NCBI GenBank assembly: GCA_015231265.1
Contig: JADGBX010000014.1
Location: 1 to 34,877 of the forward strand
Source: Magnetococcales bacterium
Lineage (GTDB): Bacteria > Pseudomonadota > Magnetococcia > Magnetococcales > JADGBX01
DNA length: 34,877 nucleotides
Reading direction: 5' to 3'
This document shows positions 18,562 through 32,516 of the stretch, in pieces (position 1 is the first letter of the stretch; each line of letters starts with the position of its first letter). The notes under the pieces were generated by a model. It saw only the letters and a program-made list of their open reading frames with translations, was not told where the DNA came from and did no database searches. A program made the translations under genes and the position numbers.

Positions 18562-20055
18562 TCACCTTGAAGGATCGTTCATCCGCCCGAGAAAAATCAC
18601 TTGGCCGCTGGAGCGCTGGATGATCATATAGAGGAAGGGATGATCGGCTCGAAAAACGGGTGGCGGAGGAGGAGGGGCTGAATCGGGAGCACAGCCCAAT
18701 GCCATGAGAATCGCTGTGGCTGCTGCCGCTTCAGCCCCCTCTTCATTCACCTCAACCCTGGTTTTGTGAATCACCTTCGAAATAGAGAGCGATCGGTCGG
18801 GGTCCAAGGTGCCGGTAATGCCGGAAAAATCGGCCTGGACATCATCAAACGGCAATGCCATACCCATCTCGATCAGAAGATCAGAAAGCTCCATACTCTC
18901 TTCCGTTTTGAAACGGGGCAGAAAGATCTGCACCTCCCTGTTGACCAGACTCCTGCGCCAGTCGGCAACTGCCTCTTCTGAAAGTGCCGCTTCCAGATCG
19001 GCAAGCTGGGCGAGGTCTCTGGGCAACAGAAACAGCATGGCATGGTCGGATGGGCTTGGTGGCGCCTCAGACACCATCAACTCCCCACCGTCCAAAACCC
19101 CATCTGACCGCTCTTCAGAGGGTGTTCTCAAATCGTCACCGGAGACCGCTTGCGGTTTTCTGACACCATAGACAAGCTCGATGATCTGCATCGACGTCCC
19201 TTCGCCGTACAGAACCTCCCGCGTATCCTGCATATAGGTTACCGGAACCGCCTCTGTTCCCACAGCAGGAAAGAAATCACCCTCCTGAGAGCATCCCGGA
19301 TCAAAAGGCACCATCCACGCCCCTTTGAAATAAAGAGCGTTCACAAGCACAAGGCGGGTCAATGGGGAGAGCATCTCGGGATCGATGATTTCAGGTATGC
19401 GTCCCCGTGTCTGTTCCGAGGTCCAACGATTGATCACACCGGCCGCTTCGACCGCCGCCTCCTGGTAATCCACCAGTTCATACTTGGAACCCAGGATATC
19501 CCGCACCAGTCGCAAATAACTCTCCCTGGGAGCATCACCGGTCTGCCCCCACAGACTGTTTGCCACACGGTAGGTAAGCCCACATCTCTCCGCGCTCTCG
19601 ATCATGGAATCTTGAAGCGCACCCACTGCCGCAATTAGACGTGCTTCGGAGAGTTCTGGAAGGGAAAGAATCTGCCGCATCTGTGCTGCAGTCTCGTTTC
19701 TGGCTCCCGCCAGGGCCATCGCCAGCGCTGTCACAATACTTGTCGGTGAGATGCACCGACTCTTGGCACTCTCTTGCCGTTGCTGAAACAGACGAAAAGC
19801 GAAACTGTTGATAGCATGAATCACAGCCTCTGCATCGGCAGAGAGCTTGCTCTCCCCCATCACGTCTCTTTGGTGAGAAGAGCTCAAGGCCGATGTAAAT
19901 GGTATGTGCGTTCGCTCCTCCTGTGCATATGTCACAGGCTCGTCGCTTGGAATGGCAATCACTTCATCAGTAGGAACGTGAGACGGAGTATCATCGGCCA
20001 CTGCATTATCTTTTCTTATCAAACGATTTATCAGTTTTTTCAGCTGACTCTCCAC
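18562..20055 (-). CDS. Serpin (serine protease inhibitor)
   Basis: FAFRLFQQ...CISPTSIVTALAMALAGARNETAAQM; LVLVNALYFKGAWMVPFD; IHKTRVEVNEEGAEAAAATA hinge; FRADHPFLYMIIQRSSGQVIFLGRMNDP. Confidence 0.93.
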   Translation of the reverse strand: MESQLKKLINRLIRKDNAVADDTPSHVPTDEVIAIPSDEPVTYAQEERTHIPFTSALSSSHQRDVMGESKLSADAEAVIHAINSFAFRLFQQRQESAKSRCISPTSIVTALAMALAGARNETAAQMRQILSLPELSEARLIAAVGALQDSMIESAERCGLTYRVANSLWGQTGDAPRESYLRLVRDILGSKYELVDYQEAAVEAAGVINRWTSEQTRGRIPEIIDPEMLSPLTRLVLVNALYFKGAWMVPFDPGCSQEGDFFPAVGTEAVPVTYMQDTREVLYGEGTSMQIIELVYGVRKPQAVSGDDLRTPSEERSDGVLDGGELMVSEAPPSPSDHAMLFLLPRDLAQLADLEAALSEEAVADWRRSLVNREVQIFLPRFKTEESMELSDLLIEMGMALPFDDVQADFSGITGTLDPDRSLSISKVIHKTRVEVNEEGAEAAAATAILMALGCAPDSAPPPPPPVFRADHPFLYMIIQRSSGQVIFLGRMNDPSR

Positions 20056-20279
20056 ACCCTGCCCCTTTCAACGATATCCAGGAATACTCATCATGAAGAG
20101 CCGGGAATAATCCTAAGATGATCATTTTTTTCTTCGTGGAACCCCGCTCAAGTGCACGAACGATGATACACCATTAAATCAACATATTAAGCATAAAATA
20201 TCTCTCTGACAGCCGCCATCATGGAACGGACAAAACGAGAAATCCAAAAAAACCGGCGCCACTCTAACACAGACCATGG

Positions 20280-20307
20280 TTGACAGTGAGCAAACGACCC
20301 GTATATT
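20280..20307 (+). promoter_or_regulatory. Predicted sigma70-type promoter upstream of the icd leader
   Basis: TTGACA (20280-20285), 16-nt spacer, TATATT (20302-20307). Confidence 0.55.
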
Positions 20308-20761
20308 AGACAACGCTTTAATTCAGCCTGCGGGCTGGCAAAAACGGTTTTCAGACTCTGGGTCCACAGCCTTTTTCGGGTCTCTTTTAATTAGGCTGCT
20401 TGGAGTTGGTCGAATCGGATCCAGATGGAATAGGGAGAGTTCCTGACTCTGGAAACATGGGATCACGGAGCGTGGCTTCATTTGGGGAAATGGCACGCAG
20501 GAACGGATCTTGAAACGCTAGGTATCGGAGCTGTTGTCTCCAATACACCGTTTTTTGCAGCCGACGGGCGCACAGCCCTCCTTCATGTCAAGCCAACACG
20601 CCACGACAACACAGTTTCACCTACATGCAATGGAGCCGGCATGCACGCCGGGCAGCCATTGAAACCGGGGCACAATACTCCCGTCCGTTGAGTGCAGTGG
20701 GAACGGGAAGGTGTACCCGAGCAGCCTGGATCAGTCTAAACAGACCCTTTGGGACGACTGA

Positions 20762-23020
<2,259 letters not shown>

Positions 23021-23081
23021 TTCCTAGCTGTTTCATAAACAGGTGATCAAGAACTGATACGATCTGATCCTCTGTTGTCGG

Positions 23082-23120
23082 AAAAAAAGCGGTCCCGGTT
23101 GAACTCCGGGGCCGCTTTTT
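23082..23120 (+). terminator. Rho-independent terminator downstream of icd
   Basis: aaaaaaagcggtcccggttgaactccggggccgcttttt: GC-rich stem with T-tract. Confidence 0.85.
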
Positions 23121-23171
23121 GCGTCTTAGGCTGCGTACCACTCATAACAACAAGATCCGATTAGCGGACAG

Positions 23172-23705
23172 ATGGACATGAAGGAGAAAACCGTGCCTAA
23201 CGGTGCTGAAAAGGGCTTTCTGTGGAAGAAATTCAATACTCTGAAAATCTTTGAAAAAATGATCTGCCTGGTGTTCCAGGTGATTCTGCTTTTCATCATC
23301 CTTGGCCTGCTTGTAGGAACAGCCAAACTGGTCCTGCAACTGGGCAATGTGATTCTGGACGGTCATCTGGCCAGCCACTTCCTGCATCTGATCTCGGACG
23401 TTCTCACTCTCTTTGTTCTGATCGAACTCTCCCGCTCACTGGTTGATTACTTCAGCACCAACCGACTTCGCCTCACCTTTATCGTCGATGCAGGCATTGT
23501 CTTTGTGCTGCGAGAGATTATGATCAAGCTGTTTGAACACAAGATCACCAACGAGCAGATATACGCCTTAGGCACACTTCTGCTGATTCTCGGGGTATTG
23601 AGAACATCGGCGGTAGTGGTCTTTCAACGTGAGAAGCAGATGACCGAAGCATCAGGAACAAAAGCAAAGGTGGAGAATCAGTGCCCGGTGTTAAAGGAAG
23701 CGTGA
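23172..23705 (+). CDS. PsiE-like phosphate-starvation-inducible family membrane protein
   Basis: 177 aa, several hydrophobic helices; HFLHLISDVLTLFVLIELSRSLVDYFSTNRLRLTFIVDAGIVFVLREIMIKLFEHK resembles PsiE. Confidence 0.75.
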   Translation: MDMKEKTVPNGAEKGFLWKKFNTLKIFEKMICLVFQVILLFIILGLLVGTAKLVLQLGNVILDGHLASHFLHLISDVLTLFVLIELSRSLVDYFSTNRLRLTFIVDAGIVFVLREIMIKLFEHKITNEQIYALGTLLLILGVLRTSAVVVFQREKQMTEASGTKAKVENQCPVLKEA

Positions 23706-23746
23706 TGGGGCAAAACAGGGATTGTACGGGGTAGGAGGTTCACAAC

Positions 23747-23932
23747 TAGGGCGTGTCCTCAATGAGAACGAATCAGCGTTTGTGACTGAAAATACAGCAG
23801 GCAATGCGTGAGGAGCGCGGTTTGGCACGGCCAAAGAAGCGACAAACAACGCAGCATGGTGCATTTACAGGCCAAACCCGAAAGGCAGGCGGCACGCCAG
23901 CGCGGTTTCGGGCTCATTGAGGACACGCTCTA
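23747..23932. repeat. ~186-bp inverted-repeat (MITE-like) element, copy B
   Basis: tagggcgtgtcctcaat...attgaggacacgctcta; same length as copy A, about 85-90% identical by hand alignment. Confidence 0.88.
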
Positions 23933-23951
23933 AGTAACCTGGAGGTGGTCC

Positions 23952-25076
23952 ATGATCGTTGGTGTCGTTAGAGAGATCCGTGCGGATGAATCCCGCGTCG
24001 CCCTCACTCCCGCAGGGGTGGCATCTCTGATCCAACGAGGCCACCAAGTACTGGTGGAACAGGAAGCTGGTGTGGCCAGCGGGTTTCCCGACACCCTCTA
24101 CCAACTCCAAGGGGCCGAAATAGTGGCCACTGCCAAAGAGGTGTTCCACACTGCCGAGATGATCGTCAAAGTGAAGGAGCCTCAACCCGAGGAGTTCGGG
24201 TTGCTTCGCAAAGGACAGATTCTCTTCACCTTCCTCCACTTGGCATCCTCATTGGAATTGACTCGGGGGGTGCTGGATTCCGGCTGTATCGCCATCGCCT
24301 ACGAGACCATTGAAGATACTCAAGGGAACCACCCCTTGTTAACACCCATGTCCGAGATCGCAGGACGTATGGCCGTTCAACAGGGAGCCCGTTTTTTGGA
24401 ACGCCCTGCCGGCGGCATCGGTATCCTGCTGGGAGGTGTTCCCGGCGTCGCACCAGCTTCTGTTGTTGTCTTGGGAGGGGGGTCCGTCGGCAGTGAAGCA
24501 GCTCGCATTGCTGCTGGTATGGGCGCATCGGTCACCCTGCTGGATATTGATCTGCAACGCCTGCGTTCACTGGAATACACCCTTCCGGCCAACGTCACCA
24601 CGCTCCACTCCAATCCCTCGACAGTGCGCCAGGTAATCCCCACAGCCCATCTGGTGATCAGTGGTGTCCTTCTGCCCGGAAAGCGTTCGCCCCATCTGAT
24701 CGATCGTGCCCTGCTGAAACAGATGCGCCCTGGAGCGGTTATCGTCGATGTTGCTATCGACCAGGGAGGATCGGTGGAGACATCTCGCCCCACCAGTCAC
24801 GCCTCTCCCACCTTTGTCGAAGAGGGCGTGATCCACTACTGTGTTCCCAACATGCCGGGAGCTCTTCCGGCAACAGCAACACACGCCCTGACCCAGGCGA
24901 CTCTGTCCCATATCATCACCCTAGCCGATGAGGGGTTCGTGGGAGCGCTGGGCAAGGATCCCTGCCTGCGCCCGGGAGTTGCCGTCATGAATGGTGAGAT
25001 CACCTGTCGTGGAGTGGCCGAAGCTTTCGATCTCACCTATGTTACTCTTGAGGATGCGCTCGGAACCCACACTTGA
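23952..25076 (+). CDS. ald: Alanine dehydrogenase
   Basis: MIVGVVREIRADESRVALTPAGVASLIQRGHQVLVE; VVVLGGGSVGSEAARIAAGMGASVTLLDID Rossmann motif; preceded by SD ggagg. Confidence 0.93.
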   Translation: MIVGVVREIRADESRVALTPAGVASLIQRGHQVLVEQEAGVASGFPDTLYQLQGAEIVATAKEVFHTAEMIVKVKEPQPEEFGLLRKGQILFTFLHLASSLELTRGVLDSGCIAIAYETIEDTQGNHPLLTPMSEIAGRMAVQQGARFLERPAGGIGILLGGVPGVAPASVVVLGGGSVGSEAARIAAGMGASVTLLDIDLQRLRSLEYTLPANVTTLHSNPSTVRQVIPTAHLVISGVLLPGKRSPHLIDRALLKQMRPGAVIVDVAIDQGGSVETSRPTSHASPTFVEEGVIHYCVPNMPGALPATATHALTQATLSHIITLADEGFVGALGKDPCLRPGVAVMNGEITCRGVAEAFDLTYVTLEDALGTHT

Positions 25077-25094
25077 CCACACAGGAACGCATTA

Positions 25095-25724
25095 ATGAGC
25101 ATTGAATTGTGGCTCACATACGTCATGACGCTCTTGGTATTCTTCGTGACGCCCGGCCCCAGTCACCTCTTGATGCTCTCCAACAGCCTGAGTCACGGTT
25201 ACAAGCAAGCCAGATTCACGGCATGGGGTGACCTCACGGCCAACACACTCCAGATTATCGTCGCTGGTTCCGGTATGGTAGGAGTCGTTTATGCTTCACA
25301 AGAGGCCTTTATCCTCCTCAAATGGGCCGGTGTCGCCTATCTAATCTATCTGGCTGTTCTAAAGTGGAGAAGCGCGTCACCCCCCTCCCCGGCACTACAC
25401 AAAGGCTTTTATTACAGTACGAGCCGACGACTCCTCTTCATGCAGGGGTTTCTAACCTCTGCTGCCAACCCGAAGGCTGTGGTATTCTTTGCGGCACTCT
25501 TTCCGCAGTTCCTCACTCCCGGCTCGGATCTATTTCTACAGATCACGCTTCTCGGTTTTACCTATATCGTGATGGATGGCCTATTCCTGCTCTTCTATGG
25601 CCGCTGTGCTGATTGGTTTTCACACTGCATGAAACAGCAAACACACGCGCTCTTGTCTCGACTCTCGGCACTCTGTCTGCTGGCAACGGCTGGGTTTCTG
25701 GCAGTACGAGGATTGGAAGAGTAG
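25095..25724 (+). CDS. LysE/RhtB-family amino-acid exporter
   Basis: LLVFFVTPGPSHLLMLSNSLSHGYKQARFTAWGDLTANTLQ; ~209 aa, about six hydrophobic segments. Confidence 0.88.
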   Translation: MSIELWLTYVMTLLVFFVTPGPSHLLMLSNSLSHGYKQARFTAWGDLTANTLQIIVAGSGMVGVVYASQEAFILLKWAGVAYLIYLAVLKWRSASPPSPALHKGFYYSTSRRLLFMQGFLTSAANPKAVVFFAALFPQFLTPGSDLFLQITLLGFTYIVMDGLFLLFYGRCADWFSHCMKQQTHALLSRLSALCLLATAGFLAVRGLEE

Positions 25725-25775
25725 ACACTCTTGGATCATTGGACATATCCAAGAGAAACCGAACAACCGAAGACT

Positions 25776-26684
25776 CTATCCTTCACAAATCACGCGATTC
25801 CTTCCCGCCTCTTTGGATCTATAGAGACAGGCATCAGCCTGTTCTATAGCGGATGCCGGTGCATCCTCCGGTTTTGGATCGATGAATGCACAGCCAACAC
25901 TGATGGTGACAACCTCTCCTGACGGAGACGCTTCATGGGGGATAGCCAACGCCATGACCGATTGCCGTAACCCTTCCGCTACCTGACAGGCCCCTTCCTG
26001 ATCGGTTCTCGGCAGCAGGGCCACGAACTCTTCGCCTCCATAACGGGCGACCAGATCGATATCCCGTTTGATAGCGTCTGATAGTGCTTGAGCAACCGCA
26101 CGTAAACAGTGATCTCCTTCCTGGTGACCGTAGTGGTCGTTGAACAGTTTGAAGTGGTCCACATCCATCATGATCAGAGAGAAGCCCCTCTTCTCACGAA
26201 TACTGCGATGCCATTCACTCTTCAGGGTACTCTCAAAGCGACGACGGTTCGCTATTCCGGTCAATCCATCCTGAAAACTCATGGACTCCAGACGCTCTCT
26301 GTAACGCTTCAGAGTGAGCTGGTTCTCCACCCGCATTTTGACAACACCCGGGCGAACCGGTTTGGGAATGAAGTCGGACGCTCCCAGTTCCAGACCAATA
26401 ACCTCTTCCTTTTCGCCATCCATCGCGGTGACGAAGATCACGGGGATCTCTTTGGTATCCTCGGACCCCTTCAGACGACGGCACACCTCAAACCCATCCA
26501 TCTCCGGCATATCGACATCCAAGAGCACCAGATCCGGCGGATCTTCATGGCACGCTTTCAGCGCATCAAGACCATTGGTGGCAAAGGTGACCTCATGCTC
26601 CTCACCAAGTGCCTCATAGAGTACTTGGATATTGGTCGGCATATCATCAACAAGGAGAATTTTTCCCGAGCATTTTTCGTCCAT
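25776..26684 (-). CDS. Response regulator with GGDEF output domain (diguanylate cyclase)
   Basis: ILLVDDMPTNIQVLYEAL...LVLLDVDMPEMDGFEVCRRLK REC; RDIDLVARYGGEEFVALLPR with I-site RDID. Confidence 0.93.
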   Translation of the reverse strand: MDEKCSGKILLVDDMPTNIQVLYEALGEEHEVTFATNGLDALKACHEDPPDLVLLDVDMPEMDGFEVCRRLKGSEDTKEIPVIFVTAMDGEKEEVIGLELGASDFIPKPVRPGVVKMRVENQLTLKRYRERLESMSFQDGLTGIANRRRFESTLKSEWHRSIREKRGFSLIMMDVDHFKLFNDHYGHQEGDHCLRAVAQALSDAIKRDIDLVARYGGEEFVALLPRTDQEGACQVAEGLRQSVMALAIPHEASPSGEVVTISVGCAFIDPKPEDAPASAIEQADACLYRSKEAGRNRVICEG

Positions 26685-26692
26685 GTCTCTCT

Positions 26693-29600
26693 TTACTTTT
26701 CATTTTTGTTGTCCAGAAACACATCGATGCGACGTATCGCTTCCGGATAATCCAGCCGGGCAACTGCTGCTTTCAGTTGTTCAGCCTCGTCCCCAAAACC
26801 ACCTGCATGAAGATTCTGCATGAGTTTTTCAAGCAGTGTCGCCGCCTTCATATCGTTTCGCTCAAGTGCAGTGCGAAGAGCAACGATTCCGTCCTGATCA
26901 AGAGAGTGGTGTACACTCTCACTTTTTCCGGTGTTTAATGCCTCACTCTGCTCCTCTGGCACGATTATCTTGGCTGCACTCTGCAACGCGATGTTCAATG
27001 CTTGATCAAAGTGTTGCAACGCTTCACCGAACGCCTGTGAATCATCGGATTTCAAGATCTTCTCAAGATGTGTCGAAGCGCGATTGAGTGTCATCGCCCC
27101 TAAATTTCCGGAAAGCCCTTTTACACCATGCACCAAACTTGCGGCACGCTCCATCTCCTTCTGTGCGATGAGAGAAGAGAGCTGTTCCGATGTGCCGGAG
27201 TGGTCATTGACGAATGCTGAAAGCAGTGTTTTGTAGAGCCGCTCCTTGCCATTGATCCGTGCAAGACCGGCTGTAATATCTAACCCTGGCAGAGAATCGG
27301 GCAAGTGGTGAGACCGGGCCTGTCCCAGAACACCTTCTGCATCACTCTTCACCTCAGGGTGTTTCTCGACAAATTGCCTCTTCTCCTCCTCACTTTTTGC
27401 TGGAATCAGAGTCTCTAACACTCTAAAGAGAGTCGTCACATCAATCGGTTTAGCAATGTGATCGCACATTCCGACCGCCTGGCACTTATCGACATCATGG
27501 CGCATGGCATTGGCGGTCATCGCCACAATCGGTGTGGTGAAACTCTGATCATCTGCCAGAAGCCTCTTCGTTGCTTCGTACCCATCCATGACCGGCATCT
27601 GGATATCCATCAAAATCAAGTCATAGGGTCTTTCACTGCGCTCTGCAACACGCTCCAGGGCAACCTGACCGTTTTCAGCCAACACTACACTGATATTGGC
27701 CCCTTCCAGAATCTCCTGTGCCACCTGCTGATTGATGCGATTATCTTCCACCAACAGAACTTCTGCTCCAAGAAAACGGTCGAGATCTGGAGAGAGGTCT
27801 CCACTCTTGCTCGCCCACGACCACTGGCTTCTCCCCGGCTCGTCCTGCAACGCATCTGGGTTAAAGGCACGCATAATACCGTTCAACAGAGTCGACGGTG
27901 TCACCGGTTTAGTCAGGAAGGTATCAACCCCCCCCAACTCAACCTGCTCCCGCATCTCCTCCCGTCCATAAGCTGAGACCATGATGCAGGCAGATGGCGT
28001 GGCGATTTCCGGATGATCCTGAATGTGTTGAATTGCGGTCAACCCATCCATGCCGGGCATCTTCCAATCCATGCAGATCACCTCGATGGGATCTTCCCCG
28101 GATAGGCTCCGTTGTTCAAGAAGAGCGATCGCCTCCTCACCCGATGAGGCTCCCAACGGCCTGAACGACATGATACGGAGGAAATTACACAGTATCTCCC
28201 GGGCCGTTGCATTATCGTCCACCACAAGAACCTGTTTGCCGATCATGGAACCCTCGGGCAATCGACACCAAGCCCCCTCATCCTCCGCACGCTTGAACCA
28301 GGCACTGAAACGAAACACCGATCCCTCGCCAGGGGTACTCTCTACAGAGATCTCACCATCCATCAACTCCACCAGTTGACGACAAATCGCCAATCCTAAT
28401 CCTGTACCGCCAAAACGCCGCGTGGTGGAGGTGTCGGCCTGGTTGAACGCCTGAAACAGTTGGCTCTGCTGCTCGGTGCTCAACCCGATCCCGGTATCTC
28501 GCACACTGAACAGCAGCTTGTTAGCCGTCTCATTCTCTTCAATTTGATCAACGGAAACCACCACTTCACCCACCTGGGTAAACTTGACGGCATTGGTGGC
28601 AAGATTGATGAGGATCTGCCCCAATCGGAATGGATCACCAACCATGTAACGGGGAACGCGGTCACACACATCGACCAGAAACTCCAACCCCTTCTCTTCA
28701 GCCCGAACCAAGACGATAGTCGTCAAATGCTCCAACACCTCTTCCAAGGAGAAGTCGGTCTCTTCAATCTCCAGTTTTCCCGACTCGATCTTTGAGAAGT
28801 CGAGGATATCGTTGATCACTCCCAACAGTCCCTGGGCAGAGGCGTTCATCTTGGTCACGTAGTCGGACTGTTTTGCGGAGAGTTGTGTATTGCCCAATAG
28901 ATGGCCCAAGCCGATCACGGCATTCAACGGGGTACGAATTTCGTGACTCATATTGGCGAGGAAATCGGACTTTGCCTGGTTGGCGGACTCGGCATCCTCT
29001 TTTGCCAACAGTAAACGATGATCGAGGTTCCTTCTTTGAATCAGCCCCGCCAGAGCCGTCGTCACCGTCTTCAGATACTCCTCGGCAGCGCTCTCGCGTT
29101 GCTGTCCCGGTTTCAGATAACAGACAAGGACACCCAGCAGAATCTCACCCGCCATGATCGGTACATTGTAGTGACCGTGGTCCTGCATATCTTCAAAGCG
29201 GGTTGAGTGGTGTTCATCGACACACGCCGCATGAACCATCTCTCTTTTCAGAGCAGCTTCTCCACAGAGACACTCCCCCAAGGCAACCGTCCGGCAGCGG
29301 GTCTTAATCTCAGCATGCAAGCCCTTCTCTGCTGCCAGATGCAGGAGTTCGTGCTCTTTGTCATACAGGAATATCCCTCCATCCCCCGTATGTGAGAAGA
29401 GGTCGGTCTGAAGAATAAGATCCAGGGAACGCCTGAGTTGAAGGGACATCTCCTCATGTTCAAGCCCCATCTGCAAGAGGCTGTTGATCACCTGCTGGAC
29501 CTTCTCATTGCGTTTGCTGAGCGTGATATCGGTAATGGTGCCGACATAACCGACCACCTCACCGTTATCGCTCTCCTGGGAAATGGCATTGCCGAGAACC

Positions 29601-32323
29601 CATGTCTCATTGCCATCCGGGTCACAGAAACGATACTCCTCCTGGAACAGCTCGCCGTTCGTGACCGACTGTTGCCATGCATCATAGATCCGCTGTCTAT
29701 CATCCCGATGAATCGCTTCGGACCACCCATCCCCCCTGGCCTGTTCCAGTGTCATACCGGCAACATCCAGCCACTTCTGGTTGGTATAGGTGCACCGTCC
29801 GTCACGATCGGTCTGAAACACTCCGACAGGTGCCAATGACGCAAGAGCAGTGAAGCGATCCAAACTGTCCTGAAGCGCCTTCTCCATCTCCACCCTTTTG
29901 GAAATATCCTGTACGGTTCCAACCATGCGTACCGGCTCGCCTGCTTCGTCACAGTACACTTTCCCCATCTCATAGACGGTTCGCATAGTGCCATCAGGAC
30001 GGACAATTCTGTGTTGAATCGTATAGGGTTTATCCGGATTCTGCATCGTCCGTGCAGTTGCCACTTTGACCAATTCCTGGTCATCGGGATGAACACTATT
30101 CAGAAACGACTCCAGTGTCGGCTCCCACTCGGCTTCATCCAATCCAAAGATTCGATAGATCTCCGACGACCAGGAAATGGTCCCGGAATAGATATCCCAA
30201 TCCCAGTTACCGATGGTGGCGATCCGTTGCGCCTCTTCGAGGCTGTCTCGACTCGCTTCCAGCTCGTGGGTCCTCTCTCGGATCATCCGTTCCAGATCCT
30301 GATTCAACTCTTCAAGGGCCATCTCCGCCAATTTACGTTCGGTCACGAGATGGTGGCCGACGACGATTCCGGTCGTTTCTCCCTGAAGACGATTGGCAGA
30401 GAGAACAAACCAACGCTGCTCATTGAGAGAGTGGCAGGCATACTCCACCCGAAAATGTGTCGCTTTTTCTTCCAGAATCTCGCTGAAACCCTCCAGAACC
30501 TGGACCGCCATACCACAATCAGACCCTGTTGCGTCATGACAGACATCCAGATAGTTGACACCGATCCACTCCTGTTCCGTCAGACAGGGAGATCCATTTT
30601 CAACACCGAATGATACCCAGGAGCGGTTGGCGGCGATGATCGCCCCCTCCTGATCCAACACCACGATATTGGCATCCATGGAGTCCAGAACGGAGCGGAT
30701 AAGATCCTGACTCTGTTTGAGCGATTGAGTACGCTCCTTAACCCTGAGTTCCAACTGCTGGATATTCTCCTGCAGTGCCATCTCCAACAGACGCCGACGC
30801 ATACTCATCCCCGAATAGAACCAGGCAATGATGGCGATGACCGAGGCAAGCAGAAGCCCGAACAGACTCACTGCAAAGCGAAATGAGGAGAGTTGAACCC
30901 GCACCATACCGGATGGTACTTGAGAGATCAGAAGCAACTCGGGCCACCCCTTACCCTCATTGCAATAGGCTGTAATAACCCCTTCTCTCAATCCGGGCTG
31001 GCTATTCACCAGGGCATGAATGAATACACCGTCATCCGTCTCTACAACACCAGCATCCAACCGCTTCACGCTCTTCCAAACCTCCGGATGAAAGCGTAAC
31101 AGGCGGTGATCCCTCTTCTCGGGAAACATGAAACCCCACAACCGATCCATCACCGGACCGTAGAGCCAATAGCCATCCCCATTCAACAGCATCAGGTCGC
31201 CATTCAACCGATCTGCCTGATCCCGCATATACGACAACAAGCTCGACCCCAGAATGTTGACAACGAGCACGCCCTGCTTCTGACCAAACGCATCAAAAAC
31301 CGGTGTTGCCATGCGCATCACCGGCTTCTTGGGGAGTTCGATATCACCATTTTCGATATTGAGATCAAGAGGGGAGATATAGATCTCCCCACGGTTCAAA
31401 AGGAAGGTTTTGGAAAAATAGTAACGATTGGCCTTATTCTGGAGATGCTCTTCCGGCACGAGCTCTATCTTTCCACTATTATAGTTGACTCGAAACAGCT
31501 CTTTTCCGGATGGATCCAACAGACGAATTTGATCAAAATAGCGTTTGTGTCTCATAAATGCCGACGCATCACTGAACAGACGCTCGAGTCGGACGGTAGG
31601 CATTTTGAAAAAATGGATGAACTCCTCCTGTTCCGAGAGGGACATCACATCTCCAGCAACAGCGTTGAGCTGCTGACTCAATATACTGCCAATGATATTC
31701 AGCTCCATGGCATCATTGGCAACAATGCTCTCCTGGCGGGTGTTCTCCTCCGAAGTGTAAATGGAAAAGAGCAGGATTTCACACGGAAGCGCCAGGGCGA
31801 GAAAGATCCCGATGAAGTGCATCGCTCTGGGACTGGTTATCTCCTTGTTTACTGAGCCGCCCATGACCGCGTGCCCGTGTGGATGGATGGCATCATCATG
31901 CCGCTGAACATCCTGCAACAACCAGATACTCAATGCCGGTCCGGCTATGATGGACAAGAGCGTGGCGTCTATTACGGTATCCAGCAGAGGGGAGAACCCC
32001 AACTTCAACAGATCCATCGTCAGCATCAAAGGAAACTCGGCCGCACAAATCACGATGACACAGCGTATGAGCACTGTCCCCAGCGTAATCGTTCTCTCCT
32101 TCAACACTCTAGGTAGAACACGGGAGATGATAAGAGCACAGACCAAAGCAACAGTAGAACTGTCAAGAAACGCCTCAACCCAGGGATTGACATGCCGAAA
32201 CCCAACCCCATGGATCAAGGCCATCATCAAACATTCCGCCAACCAGACAATTGCCATGATTATGGCAGTCAATGAGCGAAACGGCAGCGCGTTAGTATGC
32301 GTATTCATGAATTGAGATTTCAA
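26693..32323 (-). CDS. Large hybrid sensor histidine kinase (multi-TM - Cache-like - PAS - GAF - HisKA - HATPase - REC - REC - Hpt)
   Basis: [54 protein letters not shown]...[23 protein letters not shown]...[27 protein letters not shown]. Confidence 0.93.
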   Translation of the reverse strand: MKSQFMNTHTNALPFRSLTAIIMAIVWLAECLMMALIHGVGFRHVNPWVEAFLDSSTVALVCALIISRVLPRVLKERTITLGTVLIRCVIVICAAEFPLMLTMDLLKLGFSPLLDTVIDATLLSIIAGPALSIWLLQDVQRHDDAIHPHGHAVMGGSVNKEITSPRAMHFIGIFLALALPCEILLFSIYTSEENTRQESIVANDAMELNIIGSILSQQLNAVAGDVMSLSEQEEFIHFFKMPTVRLERLFSDASAFMRHKRYFDQIRLLDPSGKELFRVNYNSGKIELVPEEHLQNKANRYYFSKTFLLNRGEIYISPLDLNIENGDIELPKKPVMRMATPVFDAFGQKQGVLVVNILGSSLLSYMRDQADRLNGDLMLLNGDGYWLYGPVMDRLWGFMFPEKRDHRLLRFHPEVWKSVKRLDAGVVETDDGVFIHALVNSQPGLREGVITAYCNEGKGWPELLLISQVPSGMVRVQLSSFRFAVSLFGLLLASVIAIIAWFYSGMSMRRRLLEMALQENIQQLELRVKERTQSLKQSQDLIRSVLDSMDANIVVLDQEGAIIAANRSWVSFGVENGSPCLTEQEWIGVNYLDVCHDATGSDCGMAVQVLEGFSEILEEKATHFRVEYACHSLNEQRWFVLSANRLQGETTGIVVGHHLVTERKLAEMALEELNQDLERMIRERTHELEASRDSLEEAQRIATIGNWDWDIYSGTISWSSEIYRIFGLDEAEWEPTLESFLNSVHPDDQELVKVATARTMQNPDKPYTIQHRIVRPDGTMRTVYEMGKVYCDEAGEPVRMVGTVQDISKRVEMEKALQDSLDRFTALASLAPVGVFQTDRDGRCTYTNQKWLDVAGMTLEQARGDGWSEAIHRDDRQRIYDAWQQSVTNGELFQEEYRFCDPDGNETWVLGNAISQESDNGEVVGYVGTITDITLSKRNEKVQQVINSLLQMGLEHEEMSLQLRRSLDLILQTDLFSHTGDGGIFLYDKEHELLHLAAEKGLHAEIKTRCRTVALGECLCGEAALKREMVHAACVDEHHSTRFEDMQDHGHYNVPIMAGEILLGVLVCYLKPGQQRESAAEEYLKTVTTALAGLIQRRNLDHRLLLAKEDAESANQAKSDFLANMSHEIRTPLNAVIGLGHLLGNTQLSAKQSDYVTKMNASAQGLLGVINDILDFSKIESGKLEIEETDFSLEEVLEHLTTIVLVRAEEKGLEFLVDVCDRVPRYMVGDPFRLGQILINLATNAVKFTQVGEVVVSVDQIEENETANKLLFSVRDTGIGLSTEQQSQLFQAFNQADTSTTRRFGGTGLGLAICRQLVELMDGEISVESTPGEGSVFRFSAWFKRAEDEGAWCRLPEGSMIGKQVLVVDDNATAREILCNFLRIMSFRPLGASSGEEAIALLEQRSLSGEDPIEVICMDWKMPGMDGLTAIQHIQDHPEIATPSACIMVSAYGREEMREQVELGGVDTFLTKPVTPSTLLNGIMRAFNPDALQDEPGRSQWSWASKSGDLSPDLDRFLGAEVLLVEDNRINQQVAQEILEGANISVVLAENGQVALERVAERSERPYDLILMDIQMPVMDGYEATKRLLADDQSFTTPIVAMTANAMRHDVDKCQAVGMCDHIAKPIDVTTLFRVLETLIPAKSEEEKRQFVEKHPEVKSDAEGVLGQARSHHLPDSLPGLDITAGLARINGKERLYKTLLSAFVNDHSGTSEQLSSLIAQKEMERAASLVHGVKGLSGNLGAMTLNRASTHLEKILKSDDSQAFGEALQHFDQALNIALQSAAKIIVPEEQSEALNTGKSESVHHSLDQDGIVALRTALERNDMKAATLLEKLMQNLHAGGFGDEAEQLKAAVARLDYPEAIRRIDVFLDNKNEK

Positions 32324-32516
32324 ACCAATGCGTAGTGATTCATAGTATTCCCCAACACTCCGAGCCTGGCTAGAGTGTCCAGTATGTATGATACGGGAAA
32401 CAACGAGATCGATCCATCTGATTCAAGATACTTTTATTTCACAATAAACCATGTTAAACCTTTCTGTACTCATTGTGTCATCGTCTTGCAGCCACAAGAC
32501 CGCATACCTCAGAAGT

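Noticed and set aside
20482-20691. 69-aa ORF in the icd leader
   Set aside because: Short, no recognised motif; could be tested by ribosome profiling but not called.
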